From: Mediterraneibacter agrestimuris
GTDB taxonomy: Bacteria > Bacillota > Clostridia > Lachnospirales > Lachnospiraceae
Direction of reading: 5' to 3'
DNA length: 64,000 nt
NCBI RefSeq assembly: GCF_943193195.1
Contig: NZ_CALPDG010000004.1
Coordinates: 1 to 64,000, forward strand
Made by a program: the position numbers and the translations under genes
Shown: piece by piece, positions 1-8,130 of the stretch
How the letters are laid out: every line of letters starts with the position of its first letter
Position numbering within the stretch: the stretch's first letter is position 1
Notes under the pieces: model-generated
What the model saw: the letters and a program-made list of their open reading frames with translations, nothing else
Told to the model about the DNA's origin: nothing
Databases searched by the model: none

Positions 1-41
1 TCGTGGTGGCTTGATGCATCCCTACCTATACGTTATTTCAC

Positions 42-66
42 GGACTTTGCAGCCAGTGCAAAGTCC
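42..66. repeat. Short hairpin, GACTTTGC family
   Basis: A 9-bp perfect inverted repeat (GGACTTTGC / GCAAAGTCC, 7-nt loop) lies downstream of the lipid kinase gene, which reads leftward. It has no T-run, so it is not a clear intrinsic terminator. A close relative with the same flanking GCTGAACT occurs at 18988-19013, which suggests a small dispersed repeat. Confidence 0.5.
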
Positions 67-166
67 TGGGCTGAACTATTACAAATAATTATAAACTTCG
101 TTACAGTTCAAACGGTATCTTGCACTGTGCTGCAAGGTGTCTGGCTTCTTCTCTCATCACATTTTT

Positions 167-1093
167 CTACGAAACAATTACCCGGATCTGCTTCCTTGAG
201 ATTTCTGCCTCCAGTACATTTTCCACAGCTATCGGCTGTCCGTCTGTATGTATCGCTGCCTTTTCGTTCGTTTCGATGCGGACTTTTTTACATTTGTAAA
301 TGTCGATTCCCTGAAAGCGCACATGTTTCCCCAAAAATGCTGTCGGAAGCAGACACAATACTTTCAGCCGCGGCAAGCCTGATACCACAATGACGTCCAG
401 CAGCCCGTCATCCGGCTTCGCATCCGGACAAAAACGAAATCCCCCGCCCTCATAGGGCTGATTCATCGCCGCTGCAAAATACACTTTTTGAAAATGTAAC
501 GGCTCATTATCATCCAGCCAAACATCTGCTTCATAAAGAGGATCTGCAAACAGGCGTTTCAATGCAGTTCCCAGATAGACCAGACTGCCCAGATGAATCC
601 TGTTTAGGAACATTTTCATACGGGACTTCTCCGCGTAATGACAGACAGACGCATCAAATCCTATTCCCGTGCTGACCGCAAACCGGTATGTTCCGCCGGA
701 CTTGACAATTCCCACATCCATAGGCACAATCCGCCCCGGCTCCAAAATATTTTCCAGGGCTTCCGCCGGTTTGACCGGCAGCTTTAGTTCTCGTGAAAAA
801 TCATTACCGGAACCTGTTGGAATAAACCCAAGTGTCACCTTGCTGCAATCTCTGATCCCACTTAACACCTCGCCGACAGAACCATCACCGCCCAAGACAA
901 TAAGTGTATGTTCCTCGCCGTCCAAAGTCACATCAGCGGCAATCTTCATGGCATGCCCTTCATATTCCGTAAAGAAAATGTCACAATTAATCCGGCGCTT
1001 CTTTAACTCAGGCTTTAGCATATTCCAGATTATGCCTCCCTTTCCTGAGCGAGCTTTTGGATTGATAATAAATGTATATTTCATCTTTTGCAC
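167..1093 (-). CDS. Diacylglycerol/lipid kinase family protein (YegS/BmrU/DagK type)
   Basis: A 308-residue cytosolic lipid kinase that should phosphorylate diacylglycerol or a related lipid with ATP, recycling lipid headgroups. The N-terminus has the family start (YTFIINPKARSGKG). The nucleotide-binding motif GGDGSVGEV is near residue 70, followed by GTGSGNDFSR near residue 95, the DAGK catalytic signature. The C-terminal half carries the lipid-binding domain with the VAAAMNQPYEGGG-like stretch and DGLLDV. The length is normal for the family. The start at 1093 could instead be the ATG at residue 4 (MKYTF), which fits the family better. Substrate specificity cannot be read from sequence. It stands alone with no operon partner in the window. 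Confidence 0.9.
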   Translation of the reverse strand: MQKMKYTFIINPKARSGKGGIIWNMLKPELKKRRINCDIFFTEYEGHAMKIAADVTLDGEEHTLIVLGGDGSVGEVLSGIRDCSKVTLGFIPTGSGNDFSRELKLPVKPAEALENILEPGRIVPMDVGIVKSGGTYRFAVSTGIGFDASVCHYAEKSRMKMFLNRIHLGSLVYLGTALKRLFADPLYEADVWLDDNEPLHFQKVYFAAAMNQPYEGGGFRFCPDAKPDDGLLDVIVVSGLPRLKVLCLLPTAFLGKHVRFQGIDIYKCKKVRIETNEKAAIHTDGQPIAVENVLEAEISRKQIRVIVS

Positions 1094-1240
1094 CTTATGA
1101 CCTCCGCCTTAAAAGTTCCCCTTTAATTCCTCTTAAATAACAGAATATAGCGATTTACGTCCTCAAAAGCTACAATTCTTCGAGAAAGATTTCCTCTATA
1201 AAATATAATTTCCACAAATAAGTGATCAGCCTATAAAAGA

Positions 1241-1371
1241 TTACTGTTCACTCCGTTCACAGCAACGTGTAAAAATCCATGAAAAATCGCCTTTGGCGAT
1301 GGATTTTTGCCTACAGCTATATGTTTTTTTACGGTCAGCGCAGTAAATGCACAGACCTAAGTGAACAGTAA
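1241..1371. repeat. 131-bp palindromic element bounded by TTACTGTTCACT inverted repeats
   Basis: Perfect 12-bp terminal inverted repeats lie at 1241-1252 and 1360-1371. They enclose a second nested hairpin (AAAAATCCAT at 1271-1280 pairs with ATGGATTTTT at 1299-1308, itself enclosing ATCGC/GCGAT). The element has no coding capacity. Its right end abuts the stop codon of the TetR gene. A shorter relative (stem GTTACTGTTCACAGC) sits at 28526-28560. It looks like a non-autonomous palindromic repeat (REP/MITE-like). Confidence 0.6.
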
Positions 1372-1977
1372 CTATAAAAGCACACTTTCCAGATAACGTC
1401 CGAGAGAACGAGTCATATTCCCCTCAAAATCCACTTCTCCGTTACGCAGACACCACTCAAATACATTTCCTATCACAATCATACGAATGTCTGTGGTAAA
1501 CTCTTCGATTCCCTCAGTCAGCCGTAACGTTCCTGCTTCCATCGCTTTTTCCACATAGTGCTGGACTGTCACGATTGGATAAGGCCGTTCCGTTCGGATT
1601 GCCACATTCAGCGCCTGGTTCTTCGTATCGTAATATCCGGCCATAAATTCAACGCCCAGTTCCTTACAGTAGGCAACATAATTCAGATACACGCGGATGA
1701 TTGCATCTTTCGCTTCAGCGGCATTCACCGGAAGCTCCAGAATATCCGGGTTAATATTCGGCTGCTCCTCAATATAATAAGACAGCAGATCATCCTTTGT
1801 CTTGAAGTGGTGGTAAAAGCTTCCGTTGGACACGCCCGCCTCCTCACAGATATTCTTAATCGACAGCTCTTCATATCCCTTTTTCTTCAAAATAACCTTC
1901 GCCGCCTGAAAAATCTTTTCCTTCGTTGCCTTAGATTTCTGCTGCTGCCTGGACAATTCTGTTTTCTCGCTCATCAT
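1372..1977 (-). CDS. TetR/AcrR family transcriptional regulator
   Basis: A 201-residue one-component repressor-type regulator. The N-terminal helix-turn-helix spans roughly residues 15-60 with the family signature (KEKIFQAAKVILKKKGYEE, then ICEEAGVSNGSFYHHFKTKDDL). The C-terminal two thirds is the variable ligand-binding domain, and nothing in it names the ligand. Two adjacent ATGs compete as start (1977 and 1974). The stop codon overlaps the inner edge of the palindromic repeat at 1241-1371, so the repeat may shape the 3' end of the mRNA. No obvious target gene is adjacent. The divergent XRE gene at 2242 is 264 bp away. Confidence 0.9.
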   Translation of the reverse strand: MMSEKTELSRQQQKSKATKEKIFQAAKVILKKKGYEELSIKNICEEAGVSNGSFYHHFKTKDDLLSYYIEEQPNINPDILELPVNAAEAKDAIIRVYLNYVAYCKELGVEFMAGYYDTKNQALNVAIRTERPYPIVTVQHYVEKAMEAGTLRLTEGIEEFTTDIRMIVIGNVFEWCLRNGEVDFEGNMTRSLGRYLESVLL

Positions 1978-2241
1978 TCATTAAACTCCTTGCGCCTTAT
2001 ATTTTGGGAAACTATACTTATAAATTATTTATATTCCCTCTATCTTTTTTGCCTGATAATAATTAAGTATAGCATATTATGTTTTACAGCGCAAGAAAAC
2101 AGAGTGCATTCTGTTTTCTGTATTTGTTATGATATATTAAAATCATAACAAAATTACTATTTGTAAATTTCATGTATATAAGTAAATATTCTTTTTCTAT
2201 CTCCACTGGTAAAATAAGAGAAATGGAGGTGCTAGTATATT

Positions 2242-2559
2242 ATGACCATCGGAGAACGAATCAAATCCATTCGAGAATCAAAAGGAATGACACAAAATAC
2301 TTTGGCAGATATGATTCATGTATCTCCCAGCTATATCAGCCGTATTGAAAACAGTTCTTCAAACTTGTCCATAGCATATGTATGTACAATTGCTGATGCT
2401 CTGGGTGTAACACCACAGGATATTCTGCGTGACATATTTATTCCGTCTGATTCTGTCACAACCTCTGAGAAAATCAAAATTATTGTTGAGCAGTTTCCTC
2501 AGCGGAATCAGGAATTACTTTTAGAAACTCTGGAATTCCTCTCTTCTCGTCTGAAATAA
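2242..2559 (+). CDS. XRE-family helix-turn-helix protein
   Basis: A 105-residue DNA-binding protein with a Cro/C1-type helix-turn-helix over residues 3-58 (ERIKSIRESKGMTQNTLADMI, SPSYISRIENS). A short helical tail, rich in Glu, may dimerise. The start is fixed by a strong ribosome site (TGGAGG) 11 nt before the ATG. The gene is monocistronic and closes with a perfect 11-bp hairpin. It resembles small sporulation- or stationary-phase regulators of the SinR size class, but the targets are unknown. It is divergent from the TetR gene at 1977. Confidence 0.88.
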   Translation: MTIGERIKSIRESKGMTQNTLADMIHVSPSYISRIENSSSNLSIAYVCTIADALGVTPQDILRDIFIPSDSVTTSEKIKIIVEQFPQRNQELLLETLEFLSSRLK

Positions 2560-2592
2560 ATATAACTCAAAACGGCAGTTCACATATCCATT

Positions 2593-2619
2593 TGGACATA
2601 AACTATCGGTTTATGTCCA
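2593..2619 (+). terminator. Hairpin terminator after the XRE gene
   Basis: Perfect 11-bp stem (TGGACATAAAC / GTTTATGTCCA) with a 5-nt loop, 33 nt downstream of the XRE stop and followed by a weakly T-rich tail. Confidence 0.65.
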
Positions 2620-2635
2620 CGAATTGTTTTCTTGT

Positions 2636-2670
2636 ATAAAAAAATCCGGTTCTTTTACAAAGAATCGGAC
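2636..2670 (-). terminator. Terminator of tRNA-Leu(TAG)
   Basis: Read on the minus strand, TCCGATTCTT pairs with AAGAACCGGA (one mismatch) and is followed by seven T residues, just downstream of the tRNA-Leu gene. Confidence 0.8.
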
Positions 2671-2691
2671 TCTTCAGCGCTTCACATTCAA

Positions 2692-2771
2692 TGCGGGCAA
2701 CAGGACTTGAACCTGCACGGTCTCCCACTAGATCCTAAGTCTAGCGCGTCTGCCAATTCCGCCATGCCCGC
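2692..2771 (-). tRNA. tRNA-Leu (anticodon TAG)
   Basis: Complete cloverleaf on the minus strand: acceptor GCGGGCA/TGCCCGC, anticodon stem CTAGA/TCTAG around the loop CTTAGGA, a class II variable arm and a GTTCAAGTC T-loop. No CCA is encoded. A terminator follows it. Confidence 0.93.
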
Positions 2772-3021
2772 ATATTTGTTTTCTTAAGAAAATTCTAACA
2801 GAAAACAAAGCAATTATATCGAAATCTGCTGGTGTTGTCAATGGTTCGCGGACAATTCTTCTTTATTTATAATTTTCTTCCCATTAAGCCGCTGATTATA
2901 ACTATTCAAATTTTGTTTATTTTAGCCAAATTTTATATGCTATTTTTGGCTTATATGACGAATTTTAACAATCACTCTTGACGCTTAATAAAATCTCCTG
3001 TATATTCGTATTCAGAAAATG

Positions 3022-3131
3022 ACTTGTATAAGTTCGTGATCGGATGAGCGTATCTACCAACTGCCGTAACAGTTGACTACAAGTTTTTGGGAAACCAAAA
3101 GCTTATAGTTATCTGTTACGGCAGTTTTTTT
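3022..3131 (+). promoter_or_regulatory. Purine (guanine-class) riboswitch with an ON-type terminator
   Basis: The aptamer spans 3022-3084. P1 is ACTTGT/ACAAGT, J1/2 starts ATAA, P3 is AACTG/CAGTT around loop CCGTAA, J2/3 contains TATCTACC and J3/1 is GACT. The ligand-contact positions (equivalents of U22, U47, U51 and C74 of the xpt aptamer) are guanine-type. The strand CTGTTACGGCAGTT at 3113-3126, followed by a T-run, is perfectly complementary over 14 nt to 3059-3072, which is the P3/L3 part of the aptamer. Terminator and aptamer are therefore mutually exclusive, so ligand binding should permit transcription. The downstream gene is an 8-oxoguanine-type deaminase, so the ligand may be 8-oxoguanine rather than guanine. 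Confidence 0.88.
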
Positions 3132-3295
3132 ATGCTACAGGAAATATCTTGTTGTATTAAAATGCACAAGTGCTGATTCACATAGCATAAAAGAATTACC
3201 CACAATTCTTTCGCCGGCGGTGGGAATACGGCAACACTCCGTTTATCTGAACTCATATAGTCACATCAAACCTTACATTATAGGAGGAATTTTTC

Positions 3296-4651
3296 ATGAG
3301 CAGTTTATTAATTAAAAATGCTTCTGCTATTGTCACTTGCGATGAGAAGGACACAGTCCTTGAAAATGCCAGTCTGCTGATGCAGGATGGTGTGATTACA
3401 TATATCGGAACCGAGCCAAAGGGTGCAGATGAAACAATTGATGCAGCAGGATGTCTTGTGTATCCCGGTCTGATTAATACGCACCACCACCTTTACCAGA
3501 CTTTCAGCCGGAATCTTCCACAGGTTCAGAACATGGAGCTTTTTGATTGGCTCACAACTTTGTATGAAATCTGGAAAAATCTTGACAAAGATATTATTTA
3601 TCACAGTTCTGTAACCGGAATAGGAGAACTATTAAAAGCAGGATGTACAACCTGCTTCGACCATCACTATGTATTCCCGGGAGGGAGCTCTGACGCGCTT
3701 TTAGATGCACAATTCTCTGCGGCAAGAGATCTTGGTATTCGTATGTACGCTTCCAGAGGAAGTATGGATTTGAGCAAGAAGGATGGAGGGCTTCCGCCTG
3801 ACAGTGTGGTTCAGAATGTAGATGAAATCCTGAAGGACTCCAGAAATGCAGTAGAAAAATACCACAATCCGGCTCCATATTCCATGGAAATGGTCGCGCT
3901 GGCTCCATGTTCTCCATTTAGCGCAAGCGAAGAGCTGTATCGTCAGTCCGCAATTCTGGCAAGAGATTTAGGCGTACGTCTCCATACACATTTATGCGAA
4001 ACGATTGATGAAGAGAATTATACTCTTGAAAAATACGGAAAACGTCCTCTTGCCTATATGGAAAATATGGACTGGGTTGGAAATGATGTCTGGTACGCAC
4101 ACGGGATTCATTTTAACGATAAAGAAATGAAGTTTCTTGCACAGACAGGAACCGGTGTGGCACACTGCCCGATTTCCAACATGAAGCTTTCCTCGGGTAT
4201 CTGCCGGATTCCTGATATGCTGAAACTTAATGTTCCGGTGGGGCTCGCAGTAGACGGAAGTGCCAGCAACGATGGATCGAATCTGCTGGAGGAACTGCGT
4301 GTGGCATTCTTACTGCACCGTCTCAACTCCAGTAAACTTGCTCCAAGCGGTTATGATATACTGAAAATCGCCACAAATGGAAGCGCCAGAATACTGGGAC
4401 GCGATGATATTGGCTCACTGGCTGTAGGAAAAGCCGGAGACTTATTCCTTATCCGCAGAGACCGTCTGGATCTCGTAGGCGCAGATTTTGATGTCAAATC
4501 TATGCTCGGTACAGTCGGTTTCAAAGGCGCTGTCGATTACACAGTTGTAAACGGCAGAATCGTTGTGAAAGACGGACATCTCGTAGGTATTGATGAAGAA
4601 AAAGCTGTCCGTGACGGTAAACATTTAGTTACAGACTATCTGAACCGCTAG
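3296..4651 (+). CDS. 8-oxoguanine deaminase-type amidohydrolase
   Basis: A 451-residue cytosolic zinc hydrolase of the amidohydrolase superfamily (AtzA/TrzN/8-oxoguanine deaminase branch) that deaminates a purine ring. Metal ligands are visible: NTHHHLYQ near residue 62, HTHLCE near 230, the HGIHF region near 265, and VDGSASNDGSN near 320 with the catalytic Asp. The stretch ELFDWLTTLYEIW followed by ASRGSMDLSKKDGGLPPDSV matches what I recall of characterised 8-oxoguanine deaminases more closely than guanine deaminases (GuaD). A strong AGGAGG site precedes the ATG. A purine riboswitch lies upstream and a purine permease downstream, so the operon scavenges or detoxifies purines. Isocytosine or another oxidised purine remain possible substrates. 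Confidence 0.85.
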   Translation: MSSLLIKNASAIVTCDEKDTVLENASLLMQDGVITYIGTEPKGADETIDAAGCLVYPGLINTHHHLYQTFSRNLPQVQNMELFDWLTTLYEIWKNLDKDIIYHSSVTGIGELLKAGCTTCFDHHYVFPGGSSDALLDAQFSAARDLGIRMYASRGSMDLSKKDGGLPPDSVVQNVDEILKDSRNAVEKYHNPAPYSMEMVALAPCSPFSASEELYRQSAILARDLGVRLHTHLCETIDEENYTLEKYGKRPLAYMENMDWVGNDVWYAHGIHFNDKEMKFLAQTGTGVAHCPISNMKLSSGICRIPDMLKLNVPVGLAVDGSASNDGSNLLEELRVAFLLHRLNSSKLAPSGYDILKIATNGSARILGRDDIGSLAVGKAGDLFLIRRDRLDLVGADFDVKSMLGTVGFKGAVDYTVVNGRIVVKDGHLVGIDEEKAVRDGKHLVTDYLNR

Positions 4652-4737
4652 ATAAAAACTGAATACACAAAATAAAATCATGGATCAAAATCCCTTTTGA
4701 CCCAACATTATAATATATCTATAGGAGGACATTCATT

Positions 4738-6117
4738 ATGAGTAATGTTCAAGATAAAAAGACAAAGAAACAAAAAGACCGTGCAATGGTCTATCAGCTG
4801 GACGGACGTCCAGGATTATCAACCGCAGTTCCGCTAGGTCTGCAGCATGTACTGGCAATGTTCACATCCAACCTTGCGCCAATATTAATTATAGCCGGTG
4901 TTTGCGGTTTATCCGGGGCTGATACTGTTATTATGGTTCAGTGTGCCATGTTCGTTTCCGGTCTGACAACATTTATCCAGCTGTATCCGATCAAATTCGG
5001 AAAAAACCGTCAGGTTGGAGCAAATCTGCCCATCGTTATGGGTACTTCCTTTGCCTTCGTTCCGACTGCATCTGCAATAGGCGCTGCCGGAGGTATTGGT
5101 GTTGTGCTCGGCGGCTGCCTTGCCGGAAGCTTCATAGAAGTCATCATGGGATTCTTCTATAAATATATTAAGCGTTTCTTCCCTCCGCTGGTAGTCGGCT
5201 GTACTTTGGTAACAATCGGTGTCAATCTTCTGGATGTAGGGGTAGATTATTTTGCAGGCGGTGCAGGCTCTGTAGACTATGGTTCTATTAAGAACTTAAG
5301 CGTTGCATTTTTTGTATTGGCAATTGTTGTACTGCTTCAGCGTTTCGGAAAAGGACTGGCAAAAAACTCTGCTATCCTCATCGGTCTGATCGCCGGATAC
5401 ATTCTTGCACTGTTCCTCGGTATGGTAGACACAAGTGCGATTAAAGATGCAGCATGGTTCGGAATCCCGCTTCCAATGCAGTTCAAACTGGAGTTTCAGC
5501 TTCCGGCCATTTTAAGCTTTGCGGCATTATTCGTCACTTCGGGGCTGGAAACAATCGGAAACACTTCCGGTATCACAATTGCCGGATTTGACAGAGAGGC
5601 AACCGAAAAAGAGACTTCCGGCGCAATCCTTGCCGATGCTCTTGGTTCTACAACAGCTGCCCTCTTCAATTCACTGCCGAATACTGCTTTTGGACAAAAT
5701 GCTGGAATCGTAGCTATGACAAAAGTTGTAAACAAATGGTGTATTGCCACTGGCGCATTCATCCTGATGATTTCTGGTTTCTTCCCGAAGCTTGGCGCTA
5801 TTTTCTCAGCAATCCCGAACGCTGTTCTGGGTGGGGCTATCATCACTGTATTTGGTATGATTTTGATCAACGGTATCAAAATGATCGGTAAAGCCGGATT
5901 CAGCGAGAGAAATATTCTTGTTATGGGACTGACATTTGCCTTTGGTATGGGAATGGCAAGCCACCCGGATGCTGTTGCACAGCTTCCGTCTGCACTACGC
6001 TTTGTATTCAGCGATGCAGTAACAGGTACATGTATCGTAGCAATCATCGCAAATCTACTATTCCCAATGAGGGACACTGCTGATATCGAAAAAGCGAAGG
6101 AAGCAATGAGGGGATGA
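4738..6117 (+). CDS. NCS2 family nucleobase permease (xanthine/uracil/urate type)
   Basis: A 459-residue integral membrane nucleobase:cation symporter with about a dozen hydrophobic segments after a charged N-terminal tail. The NAT/NCS2 signature is present as GQNAGIVAMTK near residue 322, and the conserved Glu of TM8 is in SGLETIGNTSG near residue 270. It lies 86 bp after the deaminase gene with its own AGGAGG site and shares the riboswitch promoter. It probably imports, or less likely exports, the purine deaminated by its neighbour. The family cannot be split safely into xanthine, urate and uracil carriers by eye. A terminator follows at 6133. Confidence 0.9.
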   Translation: MSNVQDKKTKKQKDRAMVYQLDGRPGLSTAVPLGLQHVLAMFTSNLAPILIIAGVCGLSGADTVIMVQCAMFVSGLTTFIQLYPIKFGKNRQVGANLPIVMGTSFAFVPTASAIGAAGGIGVVLGGCLAGSFIEVIMGFFYKYIKRFFPPLVVGCTLVTIGVNLLDVGVDYFAGGAGSVDYGSIKNLSVAFFVLAIVVLLQRFGKGLAKNSAILIGLIAGYILALFLGMVDTSAIKDAAWFGIPLPMQFKLEFQLPAILSFAALFVTSGLETIGNTSGITIAGFDREATEKETSGAILADALGSTTAALFNSLPNTAFGQNAGIVAMTKVVNKWCIATGAFILMISGFFPKLGAIFSAIPNAVLGGAIITVFGMILINGIKMIGKAGFSERNILVMGLTFAFGMGMASHPDAVAQLPSALRFVFSDAVTGTCIVAIIANLLFPMRDTADIEKAKEAMRG

Positions 6118-6132
6118 TTATCTGATTTGTTT

Positions 6133-6176
6133 AAAGGAACTGTTACCGGGATTATACTCTCGTTATCAGTTCCTTT
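6133..6176 (+). terminator. Terminator of the purine operon
   Basis: Perfect 10-bp stem AAAGGAACTG / CAGTTCCTTT with a 24-nt loop, followed by GTTTT, 16 nt after the permease stop. Confidence 0.75.
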
Positions 6177-6275
6177 GTTTTCCCTTTCCAGAAATTCCTT
6201 ATCTATCCAAAATACTGCCATCTGTAGAAATCGTTACTACATTCCACGTAGTCCTATGCCAAGAAAAAGTACAAA

Positions 6276-6374
6276 TTAAATGTAACCAATTTTCTCTATC
6301 GTATCTTCTCTGATTTTGCCACGGGTTTTACTGCCGCATACAGGACAACATATCCATTCCGTATTTTGAATAAA
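6276..6374 (-). pseudogene. Truncated cysteine-rich KTR-domain gene
   Basis: Directly after the histidine kinase stop, and in the same frame, the minus strand reads FIQNTEWICCPVCGSKTRG, KIREDT and then diverges into a short tail with a stop at 6276. This matches the N-terminal half of the two complete KTR zinc-ribbon genes at 47214 and 48707 (CPVCGGKTR, REDT), but the second zinc-binding half (PLFCPKCKQ) and the EPDAKTQS tail are missing. No ATG precedes it. It is a broken KTR gene at the trailing edge of the two-component/ABC module, the same position these genes occupy at cargo edges in the conjugative element. Confidence 0.7.
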
Positions 6375-7283
6375 TCAATCCTTTCGTTCTTTAATATCTG
6401 GAAAATAGATATAGATGCTTAATCTGCTGTTTTCGTATTTTGCTGATATAGTTCCATCCATTTGCTCAATAAGCGTTTTAGAAATTGCTAATCCTAAGCC
6501 TGTCGATTTTCTGGCGGCTTCTACGGTATAGAAACGGTCAAACAGCCTGCCTACCTGTATTTCATCTAACCCAGAAGCCATATTGGAAAAAATGATTTCT
6601 CCCTTCCCTGACAACGTGATTTTCAAATCTCCATCACTGTATTTTAAAACATTACTGATGAGATTAGAGAACACACGGGATAAGGCGGAACGGTCAAGCA
6701 TTCGTATTACTTTTGTTTCAGATACGTGTATTTCAGGCACAATGTTTCGTTCTGTTAAAACAGTATAAAATGCCGCAATACTTTCTTCCAATACAGTATT
6801 GATGACAACCTGCTCCTCGGTTATATTGTCTTTTGTTGAAATGATAACGGAGTATCGGAAAAGCTCCTCTGAAAGCTGTGTTAAAATATCCACACGGTCT
6901 TTAATAATTCCGATATACCGATTAACAGCGTCCGACTTTTCTTCCCGTTCCAACAATTCTAAGTAACCGCAGATAGCCGTAAGCGGAGTTCGTAAATCAT
7001 GGGAAATATTTGTAACTGCATTTTTTAATTCCATGTCGCCTTGCTGAAACCTGTGCCGTTCTATGTAAAGTTTACGAAGCTCTGTATTTATGGCATTTGC
7101 TAACTTACGCATATATCTGTCGTTACAAGAAATGTCAATAAGAGTATTCGTATCGGTCATGAGTCTGTCGGCAAAGGCATTCGCTATTTCCTTTGCGGCT
7201 TTTTGTATAATATAAATTTTCATAAACAAGGCAATAATTATCATCGCCATAATACCGACCAAAGCCCATAACCATTCTTCCAT
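6375..7283 (-). CDS. Sensor histidine kinase of an ABC-linked two-component system
   Basis: A 302-residue membrane sensor kinase. A single N-terminal membrane helix (residues 4-27) is followed by a short linker, the HisKA domain with the phosphoacceptor H box NISHDLRTPLTA near residue 95, and a HATPase domain with the N box (SNLISNVLKYS) and G boxes (STGLGLAISK). There is almost no extracytoplasmic loop, as in intramembrane-sensing kinases that report the state of a partner ABC transporter. It is last of four minus-strand genes (regulator, ATPase, permease, kinase), 7 bp after the permease. The set resembles lantibiotic or bacitracin resistance loci. The inducer is not evident. Confidence 0.88.
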   Translation of the reverse strand: MEEWLWALVGIMAMIIIALFMKIYIIQKAAKEIANAFADRLMTDTNTLIDISCNDRYMRKLANAINTELRKLYIERHRFQQGDMELKNAVTNISHDLRTPLTAICGYLELLEREEKSDAVNRYIGIIKDRVDILTQLSEELFRYSVIISTKDNITEEQVVINTVLEESIAAFYTVLTERNIVPEIHVSETKVIRMLDRSALSRVFSNLISNVLKYSDGDLKITLSGKGEIIFSNMASGLDEIQVGRLFDRFYTVEAARKSTGLGLAISKTLIEQMDGTISAKYENSRLSIYIYFPDIKERKD

Positions 7284-7290
7284 ACTAAAT

Positions 7291-8130
7291 TTACCTCAAA
7301 TTCTTTTTCTTAAAAATAAATATTCCATAAAATGTTGTCAAAAGCATAATAATAACAGATGATATTATCATACGGACTGGATGAACGATTTCCAACTGCC
7401 ACATTCTCAATCCTTGTCCTGTGGGTAAAAAATCAAGAATAAAGTCATAAACTTTACGCATTGCGCCACTGACATAATTCGGATTAGCGGATGGCTTAGA
7501 CATTTCCATTCCATTTAAAGTTATCTGAACACCGCTTATTGTTTCTGGCTGGCTAAGACCGTTATATAACATGCTTGTAAAAATAAGAAGCCCCAAAATC
7601 AACAGCATAGAAATCATAACGATATAAGCCTTATTTGTAACTGTCATACAAACAAATGTACAAATCCCAGAAAAAGCCATTACGAACATAACCGCAATCA
7701 ATAAATATAAAAACAGTTCCAAAACAGTCATTTTCCATACACCGAGAGTAGGAATAGCGACTAATGCGCCTATCAACCATGCCAGCATCATTAATAAAGT
7801 TGCTGTAACCGTAGTAATCAGACTGGCAATATAAATATCAGTTTTTGTATGGCCAACTATAATTTTATTTCGGATTGTTCCATCACTATACTCCGTGCCG
7901 AAGAACATACTGCTAAACAATGCACAAAACATACCGATTGATAACGCAAAGTGGAAATAATATTCTTCAAGACCGTAATTGTATTCTGACATATCTACGA
8001 CCGCCTGTCTGCAGCCATTCAGCATATATACAACCGAATAAATCAACATCGTTCCCATACAAATCCAAAAGATTTTATCTCTCCAAAGACGAGAAAAATT
8101 AGCAGATAACAACTTACGCATTTTTTCCAC
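7291..8130 (-). CDS. ABC-2 type transporter permease
   Basis: A 279-residue membrane protein with six predicted transmembrane helices, typical of ABC-2 or lantibiotic-immunity permeases. The sequence FFGTEYSDGTIRNKIIVG after the second helix is the usual cytoplasmic coupling segment of this family. Its 5' end overlaps the ATPase gene by 17 bp, so the two are translationally coupled, and the sensor kinase follows after 7 bp. It probably forms an exporter or immunity complex with the ATPase. The substrate cannot be assigned. Confidence 0.85.
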   Translation of the reverse strand: MEKMRKLLSANFSRLWRDKIFWICMGTMLIYSVVYMLNGCRQAVVDMSEYNYGLEEYYFHFALSIGMFCALFSSMFFGTEYSDGTIRNKIIVGHTKTDIYIASLITTVTATLLMMLAWLIGALVAIPTLGVWKMTVLELFLYLLIAVMFVMAFSGICTFVCMTVTNKAYIVMISMLLILGLLIFTSMLYNGLSQPETISGVQITLNGMEMSKPSANPNYVSGAMRKVYDFILDFLPTGQGLRMWQLEIVHPVRMIISSVIIMLLTTFYGIFIFKKKNLR

